A stretch of DNA of 64,000 bases from Glycine soja (lineage: Eukaryota > Streptophyta > Magnoliopsida > Fabales > Fabaceae). The notes beneath the pieces were generated by a model. The model saw only the letters and a program-made list of their open reading frames with translations. It made no database searches and had not been told where the DNA came from. The stretch is taken from NCBI RefSeq assembly GCF_004193775.1, contig NC_041005.1, positions 15,161,865 to 15,225,864 on the forward strand, given 5' to 3'. The position numbers were made by a program, and so were the translations under genes. How positions within the stretch are numbered: position 1 is the first letter of the stretch; each line of letters opens with the position of its first letter. This document shows, one piece after another, positions 55,379-64,000 of this stretch.

Positions 55379-57250
55379 ACCTCCCCACACTTAAAAATTG
55401 CTTGTCCTCAAGCAATTATTCCAATTCCTAATCAAAACAAATTTTCCTGAGTTAAAACTCATGCAACAAAAATTCCCATTTATTCAACAAGTAAAAACTC
55501 ACACTATGAGGCATAAAAAATTTACTTTGGAATCTATTAGGCTTATAATTTGCATGCAAAAGTCTTAAACAACTTCAAGTTCACTCTGTTCATCATCTTT
55601 CAATGTTTATAGTGTTATATAGAAAAACAATTATACTCAAGATCACAATTCAATGAGCAAGTTCACAACTCTATAAATTAATCAATTGAACTCAAATAAA
55701 TCCAAAAATTCCAAATAAGTTAGACATGTAGGTTGTGATGGGGCCAGGCATGTAATGTAAGGTAGGTATTGAAAGAAATAGGAAAATCAAACTCAATTAT
55801 ACGAAAACACTTAGAAATCAGGGGAACTTTCACCTATTTTTACACCTTTCTTTTTCATTTAACCTTTTTCCTTTCTTTCTTTTTACTTGCTTTGGGTACA
55901 ATAATTCATGTGTGTGTGTATTATCTCTTTCTTTTCTCATTTTTTTTTTCTATTTCATCAACTCTTTTTTGTCTTTGATTTCACTTAAGAGAAGGACTTG
56001 CAATATGTATTAGTTCTTCCTTTCTTTTTCCTCACATAAATTATATTCACCTAGTATAGTTCAAGGACCAACAAAGAATAATCATTTAGGCTCATAGTGG
56101 TCAATACGAGGATATGCATGTCAAAATAGAGATTAGAACAATACTATACGAGGATATGCATGTCAAAGTAGGACCAAAAAAGCTTATTAGAGTCTCATCT
56201 TTTCAGAAAGTTCAAAATTCATTCAAGGATATGCATGTCAAAATAGAGATTAGAACAATACTATCGAAAAGATCAATTCACCCACACTAAAAGAATCAAA
56301 GCTCAATACTTACATTTCTAAGGATAGCTCTAAGAATAGTTCACAATTATGCATGCTAATGTTTCCAGCTGAAGAAAACTCCAATAACCCCAATACACAC
56401 AATTTTGTTTGATCAAAGGAATAATTGAAAACACAAAATTCTAAACCCAAGAACAATAAGTTTTTACCTCAGTGATGAAACTAGAATAATGCAAGAATTC
56501 ACATATATCACAAAGAGCTCAAAGTTGAGGGAGCAATGATACCCCTCCCTACACTTAAAATATGTAGTGTCCTCAATGCATCTAAATTAAAAATGTAAAA
56601 TTCATGAAAAGGGAAAATGTACTGAAAATAGATAATATATTAAGCAAAACAGAAAAATAAAAGACTAGGATAAGGAAAAACCGTAACATAAATCAGTTGC
56701 CTCTTGAGAAGTGCTTGTTTAACGTCTCGAGCCTGACGAATGAAAAAGGAAGAAAATCAACCACCCTCGAACATGGTGATTTTCCCTTTTTGCATAAATC
56801 CTCAAGAATAATGATCCACTCTATACCCAAGAGCTTGAATGTTGATGTTATCTCCATTTTTCTTACTCCTTCTAGGGTCTTTTGGAATAACTTTCTTCCT
56901 TGGAGGGGTCTTTCTTCCTCACACTTGGGTGAGACTTAGTCATAGTAGTCTTCATCTTGTTGGTGGCTATCACAAAATTTCATGTAGGGGAGAAGGAAGA
57001 GTTAACTGTTGGATAAAACACTTTAAACACTTCCTCTTCATCACCCAATCTTCAAATTATTTTTCCTTACCGGAGATCAATCAAAACCCTTCTTGTGTAG
57101 AGGAAGGGTTGTCCCTAAATAATTGGGATTTCTTCATCCTCATCTATTTCCAGAATCACAAAATCAACTAGAAAAATGAATTTTCTAGCTTTAACCAACA
57201 AATTTTTCACTATTGATCGCGAATACTAGCTAAAAAGAAATGTTAGTGGG
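55379..57250 (-). other. 3' region of the second Athila-like element
   Basis: On the minus strand the 3' LTR is preceded by AAGTGTGGGGAGG, a good polypurine tract, and AATTGCTTGAGGACAAGCAA-type sequence next to it. Near 56690-56730 GTCAGGCTCGAGACGTTAAACAAGCACTTCTCAAGAGGCAACT-like sequence marks the post-pol site. GGATATGCATGTCAAA(A/G)TAG recurs three times (56110-56250). No ORF is recognised. Confidence 0.6.
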
Positions 57251-57370
57251 TTTGGGTTTTTATAACCCCAACTTCTTGTAGACAGAAAAAAGCATCAGAA
57301 CAATGCTAGCACCCAAATGACATAAAACTTTACTAATTTGTAACTTTCCAATAGTATAAGTGATGCAACC
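57251..57370 (-). pseudogene. Athila protease fragment
   Basis: Minus-strand CITYTIGKLQISKVLCHLGA, then SIVLMLFSVYKKLGL, matches Athila protease (KALCDLGASVSLMPYSVYKK in relatives). The catalytic Asp before LGAS is His here. The domain is cut on both sides. Confidence 0.75.
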
Positions 57371-58372
57371 CTCCCTAAGAAGGGACCAGTTACCAAAGCC
57401 ATGAGCAAGAGGCTCCAAGAGGATTGGGCTAGAGCAGTTGAAGAAGGCCTGAGGGTTCTCATGAACCTCAGGGTAGATTTCTGAGCCCATGGGCCAAGGT
57501 TGGGTCTACTTATCTTTGTACATATTAGATTAGGATTTCATTATTTTTTTGTCTTTGTATTTAGGGCTCCATAATGTAGGTAGGGTATCCTAGAAATATA
57601 GGATTTTTCAGCCCTTGTATTTTAAGGCACCTAGACTAGTTTTTGTTTTAGGGGTAGTTTTGTAATTTCACATGCACTAAGTGAATATTTGATGTGTGTG
57701 TTGGGAAATAAATTTAATTGAATTGGTAGAAGCCTAATCCAATTAAATTTTAGAGGGGGAGGTGAGCATTTGCTTACTACACCCCCATTGCCACATCATA
57801 TAGTCATACCTTGTGCATGTCCTTCATGCTTTACATGTCTTATGACACCTAAGCACACTTAGTGGAGAATCTTGGAATTGATCTAGGATTAGTGGGCTGA
57901 ACCATAACTGAAATTCACTAATCATAATTAGTGAAATTTTGGCTCCAAAATTTGGCTCCACAAATTCAATTTCAAATTCAAGTGAAATTTGAATTGAAAT
58001 TCAAATTTCCCTCCAATTTTGTGTGACACTCAGGCTATAAGTAGAGGTCATGTGTGTGCATTTTTTCAACTTTTATCATTTGAGAATTAAACTTCAAAGT
58101 TTAGACTTCTTTAGAGGCACTAAATTTTGTGCTCTTCTCTTTCTCTCCCTTCATTCATCTTCATCTACCTTCAAGCTCTTATCCATGGCTTCCTATGGTG
58201 GTGAGCTTCTTCTAGGCTCATCTTCTACTTGAAGTGGTGACTCCATTCATCTTTCTCCTTCTCCATTCCATTGCAATCAGACCTCAAGAAGCAAAGGAAT
58301 CCATTGATGAAGAAGATCCAAGGCCTACAAGCTCATATTGAATCCAAGGAGTACTATTCCTCGAAGTCCTAT
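57371..58372 (+). mobile_element. 3'-end fragment of another gypsy element (pol tail and LTR-like DNA), plus strand
   Basis: A plus-strand frame KKGPVTKAMSKRLQEDW and EGLRVLMNLRVDF (stop TGA 57482-57484) is the typical C-terminus of a gypsy polyprotein lying just before the 3' LTR. The following 890 bp (TGAGCCCATGGGCCAAGG on) is non-coding and looks like 3' UTR and LTR. At 58372 Athila gag resumes on the minus strand. LTR borders and target duplication were not found. Confidence 0.6.
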
Positions 58373-59061
58373 TGAATCCTCTTTCTTTTAGTCATCACAA
58401 CATTGACAACCACCTTCTTAGGATTTAGTTCAGGTTGTGAAGGGAGGTTGCCAAGATGTCTTTGTGACAAAAGGGATTATATGTTGGTTAGTTGAGACTC
58501 CATGAACTTCATTCTTTGGTCATTCTGGATCATATATTGAAGCATGGTCTCTTGAAGAGTGGGTTGTCTCTCCTCTTGTCTAGGTCTCTAATTTTGCATG
58601 GGTTAAGGCCTATACATCCCTTGATTATGCCTAGAGCCCTATCCTTAATTGAAATTGATGGGGTATTGATAGTAAGAATTGTTTCCTCCCCTAATAAAGT
58701 TGATCTTATCCATGGCTTTAGCTAGCTTGTCATTAATAGTGTATTCTCCTCGCCCATGCATAATCCCACATCTATCACAGGTTGGGAATGAAGGTGTAGT
58801 GAGGAGGACTTGGGCTTAAGCTCTCATGAGTGTCTCAATCTTCAGTACCAGAGCTTGTATTTTGGTTGAATCTTCATAATCCTCTTATCCCCTGAGTTGT
58901 TATAAGGGTTGGAGCACATATCTTCAATGATCTTGGTGGCATCAATAAGGGGTTTTAACATAAGGTTACCCCCCACAAGAAAAATCTAAACTTGTCCTAT
59001 TGTGTAAGGCCACTCCACCATAGAATATATGGACTAGTCTATTGAGTAATGCTATGGTGTG
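58373..59061 (-). pseudogene. Athila gag, C-terminal part
   Basis: Minus-strand reading from the solo LTR edge: SIALLNRLVHIFYGGVALHN, RTSLDFSCGGNLMLKPLIDA, then YMIQNDQRMKFMESQLTNI and SLLSQRHLGNLPSQPELNPK. These are standard Athila gag blocks. It is continuous with the N-terminal part at 61393-61965 once the solo LTR is disregarded. Stops are present. Confidence 0.8.
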
Positions 59062-61392
59062 TGTAACACCCCATTTTCCGTAAAAAAAAATTAAAAAGAA
59101 TTTTATTTAAAAATAGAGTTTTAGGAAAATAATAAGGTTTTTATGATTAAATAAATAAGAAGAAATAGTTTTATTAATTATAATAATGATTTTAAGGTAA
59201 ATAAAATAAATATATGTTAGAAAATAAAAAAGATGTTTTTATTTATTCATTTGATAGGAAATAAAATAAAGTTCATTTTTATAAAATAATAAAATAAAGA
59301 AAAATAGAGTAAATAATAGGCTAAGAGTACCGTAGCTATAAATATACACATATTAGGTTAGTTTTTACATTTATGATATGTCTCTACGCTATCTCTTTCT
59401 CTCAAATTCGTTTTCCTTCTTCCTCTCCCAAAACTCTCTCTTTTTCCCGCATACACCCAAACCTATCCCAATAAAAATATGATCCCGGACTTGTTAACCA
59501 TTGGATCATCGTCAAATTTGAACACCAGGTTTGGAACTCAATTACGCACATCCGTACCATTGGGATTTGGGAAAAAATGTATCTCGAGGGAGAAATGCCC
59601 CTCGCACGAGGACTATGAAATTGAGACTAACTCCAATCCCTTCTCCTTCTCTCTAACACTTGGAAACCCTAGCAGAGAAACCAGAAGAAAAACTTGAGGA
59701 ATCTTAGGAAACTGCTGGAGATGTCAGTATCGCTGCCAGAATACATACGTGAGCCTGCTTAAAGGTAAGGGATGAGTTTATTGCAATTGGGGTTAGAATG
59801 AGCAAGTGTAGGAATCCTTAGAGGATCAAATTGGGGTTTATTTTGGGATGTTTACTATATTGTAATTCTTCCTTTACGATTATAATTATGAGATTGTTGT
59901 GCTTGATAAGCCAATTGATGCCCAGATGTGAATTGGTTGATAAAATTGAGTGCTCTTGGTGTTTTTTTGTGTTTTTGAATATACGATTTTGATTTCTTTG
60001 ATTTTGATATGATTATGTGAAATTGTTTGAGAGATTTTACTCCACATGTTATGAGAAGCATTTTTCTATAATTCATTTGTGTTGTGGACAAGATTTACTA
60101 AATTAGCATGATAAATTGTTATATTGGGATTATAACATTGTGATTGATATTGAGTGTATGTGATAAATTAAGTACGTGTTGAATTATAAGATACATGTGT
60201 ACCGTGATATTGTGTGCATTGAGTTGTGAGCTATGATTATATAATCACATGACTGTAAGACCATTTAAGGGCGACGAGTTAATGCATGATGAGTATTATG
60301 ATGGGATCTACTATGGAAACCCGGAGAGTTTAATTACTTTGAGGCACGACGAGTCAAAATTATTTTGAGTACAATTGAGGAGTCATGTGTTTTGTACAAT
60401 TTATAGATAGAGTCTATGTGCTAAAATGTTTTTTGGGTTAGACTTGAATCAGGAGAGAAAGGCCCTGACAGACTCTTTAGAGTCTAGGCCTTAGGGGTAA
60501 GTACAGCTAAATTGAGTGCTCCTTTGAGCCTATGACTATCATACAAGGTTTGAGCATTTTCGCAAAACAGCGTGACCCTAATTGGTCTTCCTATGATTTT
60601 ACATAGTGAGAGTGGCCTGACTTACCAGTGTGTGGTCTGTCTTGTCATGTACTACTGGGCGCCTGATGAGGTTTTTCACTAACATGGTACCACATTGTAT
60701 ATAAGATTGAGTCTTAGTATATTTGTTGCATAACTCTTATGTATTGATTGATATTGATTGGTTGAGTGATATTGTGTTTTGATCCTTGAGTACATGAATG
60801 ATGTGAAAATGTCTGAGACATGTAGTGTTGAGATGTGATGTTACACGATAAGTTATGGAATGACGTGAGATGTGTTGAAGTAAGATGTATTTCATTTATA
60901 TGATATGTATATCTATGTTGTCTCGTTTCTCTCTATTAGTTAGGAATGTGATAACTCACTCCCTGTGTGCTGTTTGTGTTTGGATCCTGTGATGATTTCA
61001 AACTTTGTGTTCGTAGAAGCAGATGGTTAGATGGATGGCTATGGAGAACCTCATGCTAAAGGATGCTAGAACATAATGCTCTGATAGGATGTGACATTGG
61101 GGCAATGGTTTCTGTATTAATTGCATGAAGTTCTAGACATGTAGTTTTTATTATTTTGTTTCACATGTTGAGTCTTTAGTTCATTCTCTAGAGTTTTGGA
61201 TAACCTTGTTTTGAGGCGGAAAATTTTTTATACCCTTAATTGATAAGTTTTTAATTTGGTGATAAACGCAAATGTGAATCTTTTACCCACATGAGCTCAT
61301 TTATCTTTATTATAAAACATTAATTTTATGTAATTTCGTATTTCCATGTATTTTATTATATAAATATGTATATTGGGGTAGAGGGTGTCATA
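59062..61392 (+). mobile_element. Solo LTR (2,331 bp), Tekay-like, in Athila gag
   Basis: Starts TGTAACACCCCATTTTCC and ends GGGTAGAGGGTGTCATA, flanked by GTGTG (59057-59061 and 61393-61397). The long LTR and TGTAACACCCC start are typical of plant chromoviruses of the Tekay group. The last two bases are TA instead of the usual CA, a single transition. Removing it rejoins gag (EMIKSCPH and SIALLNRL). A short purely intronless open frame at 59479-59697 has no known motif. Confidence 0.82.
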
Positions 61393-61965
61393 GTGTGGAC
61401 AACTTTTGATCATTTCTTGCAACCTTTCCCAATCTTTAGGTAGAGTATCTTGCTCCTTTTCCACAAAGTTTCTAATGTCCCTGATGTATTGATCCATCTT
61501 CATAGGAGAGAAATACCTCCTTAAGAAGGCACTTGTGCATTGGTTCCATGTAGTGATGTTGTTCTTAGGTAGTGAGCACAACTAGTCCCATGCCTTTCCA
61601 TTAAGAGAGAAAGGGAAGGCATAGTGTCTGATGTACACTGCTAGTACATGGTTTGGTCTCATCATGTTGGTCAACTTGATAAACTTCCTTAGGTGTTGCA
61701 TAGGATCTTCATGGGTTGCACCACTGAACAGGTTGTTCTCTAACATCTGTAGGAACCCATGCTTGAAGTTTAATGTGACTCCCTTAGGTAGATTGGGAAG
61801 CTAGATGGTTTTGGCTTCCCTAAAGGTATGAGTGAGGTAATCTATAAGGGTATAAGCCTGATTAATTGCCATTTCTTTTTCTCTCTCTTTATGGACTTCT
61901 GCATAAAGTTTTCATATTAGCTTGTCAATATCAGGTTTGAATTGTAGTGGTGGATTTTGAGACAT
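61393..61965 (-). pseudogene. Athila gag, N-terminal part
   Basis: ATG at 61965 (MSQNPPLQFKPDIDKLI, then TGA) opens the gag. Blocks LPNLPKGVTLNFKHGFLQML, NLFSGATHEDPMQHLRKFIK, then LPKNNITTWNQCTSAFLRRY and DWERLQEMIKSCPH follow. This is the retrotransposon gag core domain. The frame is cut at 61393 by the solo LTR. Confidence 0.85.
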
Positions 61966-62128
61966 GGTTTGCATGCACTACAAAACAAAGGAGGAGATTA
62001 AGTGCAACAAGAATTAAAAGAATAAAACAAAAATAAATATGAGGAGAGTAAATAAATAATAACAAAATTTCTATAAGCAAAGCTGTTTGGTTTAACAAAA
62101 TTAAACTAGTTGGGAATTCCGCAACTAG

Positions 62129-62145
62129 TCCCGACAATGGCACTA
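62129..62145 (-). other. Primer binding site of the second Athila-like element
   Basis: The reverse of TCCCGACAATGGCACTA is an Athila-type site complementary to the 3' end of tRNA-Asp with a few changes. It lies seven bases inside the 5' LTR edge at 62152. Confidence 0.7.
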
Positions 62146-62151
62146 GAAACT

Positions 62152-62976
62152 TGATGCATAAAGTATGTTAGACTATATAAGGGAAAGTGTATTCTATGCA
62201 ATAGTAATAGTGGACTCAAAAGTCTAGATACCGAACCCAAAGGACCAATTGTATTCCCAATTAGTCAAGTTTATTAAACTAACAATAGAGGTGATTAAAA
62301 GATGATTCAAATATTTTGTTGGCTATGGTTTTCATAGGAAAGCAAATAAACAAAAATAAAGATAGGTTTAAGTGATGATAAGAATGACCAAGGGTGATGA
62401 CTCACCAGTACCAATTTTCCCCCAATCCTAGTCCTATTGAAATTCCTTCCCAGTTAGTTACCAATTCTCAAAATCAACTAAAACCTATGATTAAAGTTCT
62501 CTCCAATTCGTAAAAAGATAAGAATAAAAATAAATAATGATTTTTACAAAGACAGAGACCTCTATATATAGCTTCCAAAAGATAAGTGCAGGAAAAGGCG
62601 CACTACGATCATCGTGAATCCACCATAGTCGTGGTTGGAAGTGACGTTGAAGCCTTGGTCCATTAGGGATTGACTATGGCCCTCTTGGTTGACCACGACT
62701 CTCATGATTTGACCATGAATGTTGTCAGATCTTGATGTTGTTCGGGAGTATTTTGCTCATGTTGATTTCCACGGTTATGGTCAATGTACCACAACCTCAA
62801 TATGTGAAGAGTCTTCAAATCTTCATAAGTTTATGCAATTTCCCACTTTTTCACTCAATTGAGTGATTGTGCTTCTGCAATACAAAACTAGTGTCCAAAC
62901 ATGTGTTCTGCCAAGAAAATGCATATAAAACGACTCAAAAACTCGTACAAAATACCACTCAAAAAGTGTTTTATCA
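62152..62976 (-). repeat. 5' LTR of the second Athila-like element (825 bp)
   Basis: Bounded by TGATGCATAA on the left and TTTTATCA on the right, with a perfect TGAT/ATCA inverted end. Its right two thirds match 54735-55378. On the right it abuts directly on RT coding sequence of another copy. Confidence 0.8.
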
Positions 62977-63756
62977 ATTGTCCACCTTCATTCCCTAGGC
63001 TGAGATTTTATTCCCAAGTAATATACCTTTCATCACCATAGAATGGCATTTTTGCCAATTGAGTACCAAGCTGGTTTCAGTACACTTCTTCAACACTGAC
63101 TCAAGGTTTGACAGGCATGCACCAAATGCACCAAATGAGCATACACTGTTAAAGGATGGTTATCCGAAGGGCATCATCCTATAGACGAGGACTTCAAAAG
63201 GGCATGTTAAGGTTGTGTTCTCTTGATCTTGTGGGTTGGGCACAATTTAATTGTAACCTAAGTAGAAAGCTTGGCAAAATAAACTCTCCAACATCTGATC
63301 TGTGAAAGAAAGGAGGAAGTGATCCTTCCTTATTGCATTATTCAGCTTCCTGTAATTGACGCACATCCTCCACCCTATGACGATTATGGTGGGGATGAGC
63401 TTGTTCTTTGCATTCTTTACCATGATTATGTCTCCTTTCTTTGGAACCACCTACAATGGACTCACCTATGAACTATCTGATATGGGATAGGTCATCTCAA
63501 CTTTTAATAGCTTTAAAATTTTTTGTCTTACTTCTTCCGTCATCACTAGGTAGAGCCTCGTTTACAGTTGGGCTACCAGTTTGTAGTCCTCCTCCAACTT
63601 GATGTCGAGCATGCACTAGGATGGACTTATTCCTTTGAGGTAAACAATATGCCACCCCAAAACTTCCTTATTTGCCTTTAACACCTTCAATTGCTTCTCT
63701 TCCTCCAACTTGGTTAAGGAACTTCTAATGATAATCGATTTCTCATCCTCACCCTC
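62977..63756 (-). pseudogene. Athila reverse transcriptase fragment
   Basis: The minus-strand frame runs EKQLKVLKANKEVLGWHIVY, EEVRQKILKLLKVEMTYPIS, VVPKKGDIIMVKN and GWRMCVNYRKLNNAIRKDHF, then FEVLVYRMMPFG. After a deletion it resumes at CLSNLESVLKKCTETSLVLN and GILLGNKIS. The segment between MPFG and CLSNLE, which should hold the FMDD catalytic box, is missing. It stops at the LTR of the neighbouring element (62976). It belongs to a separate, older Athila copy. Confidence 0.82.
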
Positions 63757-64000
63757 TGTAACGTCTCAATTTCTTTTTTCTGAAATATTGCTTTAAAATT
63801 GTATAAATAATAAATATTACGGAATACACGTCATTAAATCTAGTTTCTATTTCTAAGTTGATAAAATATCTCATTATTTTTTTTTGAGAAAAGAAAGAAC
63901 ACGCATACATATATGTTGTGCTTGATTAAAACATGTATGTATAATTAAAATGCCCATGAATAAAGGGTATTGTCAAAACACATTTTCTATTTAAAAACCA
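63757..64000 (+). mobile_element. Start of another Tekay-like LTR, running off the window
   Basis: TGTAACGTCTCAATTTC at 63757 is like the start of the solo LTR at 59062 (TGTAACACCCCATTTTCC), and Athila RT homology stops exactly here. The far end lies outside the window. Confidence 0.5.

Larger units (their letters stand above)
54735..62976 (-). mobile_element. Second Athila-like element, minus strand, heavily deleted
   Basis: Order on the minus strand: 5' LTR (62976-62152), primer binding site (62145-62129), gag (61965-61393 and 59061-58373), a protease fragment (57370-57251), the post-pol motif near 56730, 3' UTR, a purine-rich tract (55391-55379) and a 3' LTR truncated at its outer end (55378-54735). 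RT, RNase H and integrase are missing. A Tekay-like solo LTR interrupts gag, and a plus-strand gypsy 3'-end fragment (57371-58372) lies between gag and protease. Because the outer part of the 3' LTR is lost, no target duplication can be checked. Confidence 0.75.

Noticed and set aside
1..64000. tRNA, rRNA or small nuclear RNA genes
   Set aside because: No tRNA-like A and B box pair, rRNA core or snRNA promoter was recognised by eye. Primer-site matches are parts of LTR elements.

Overview
The window looks like gene-poor, AT-rich heterochromatin of a legume, most likely soybean (Glycine). It contains no intact host gene. Nearly all recognisable sequence is transposable element, nested up to three deep and decayed by stop codons. 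The evidence for a plant is direct: an En/Spm (CACTA) transposase with its accessory gene, Ogre/Tat and Athila type Ty3/gypsy retrotransposons, an L1-type LINE with a zinc-knuckle ORF1, GT-AG introns and a legume-type MITE. The assignment to Glycine is recall of repeat families, not a database result.

Layout. 1-2511: AT-rich flank ending in exon 1 of a broken GRF-type zinc-finger gene. 2512-32021: a CACTA element flanked by the target duplication GAT. It carries subterminal repeats, a captured fragment of a filament-like plant protein (FPP) gene, a TNP2-type transposase relic (5889-9084) and a TNP1/Ulp1-type accessory gene (9190-9481 and 28547-31242). That accessory gene is split inside a coding exon by a 19-kb Ogre-like retrotransposon on the minus strand (9482-28546, target duplication GGAGG). 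32022-35940: AT-rich flank with a MITE. 35940-41640: a plus-strand Tat-lineage gypsy relic with a solo LTR (37384-38837, duplication CCAGG) in its protease. 41640-47600: unrecognised coding relics, then a LINE whose two halves lie in opposite orientations. 47600-54734: an Athila-like LTR and 3' region on the minus strand, with an extra ORF broken by a solo LTR (51436-52854, duplication GGAGT). 54735-62976: a second minus-strand Athila-like element, with a gypsy 3'-end fragment near its protease and a solo LTR (59062-61392, duplication GTGTG) in its gag. 62977-63756: Athila reverse transcriptase lacking its catalytic box. 63757 to the end: the start of another LTR.

The Ogre-like element reads, on the minus strand, 5' LTR, ORF1, gag, protease, probable intron, RT, RNase H, second (archaeal-type) RNase H, integrase, extra ORF, dimeric tandem repeats, 3' LTR. 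Its 5' LTR has lost its inner end and the primer binding site, so it could not now be copied by the normal route.

The most interesting signal is that the Ogre-like element (14403-17036) and one Athila-like element (50944-54440) both carry, between the pol end and the 3' LTR, the same kind of extra module in sense orientation: a palindromic GC or CTTAAG box, a TATAAAAAA box, an untranslated leader, a GTAAGT..AG intron ending just before the ATG, and an ORF with a shared plant-transposon-type domain. Similar palindromic boxes sit just upstream of TATA boxes in the LTRs of several unrelated families here. This suggests a movable promoter-intron-ORF unit that has spread between retrotransposon lineages. 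That is an inference from one window and needs comparative testing.
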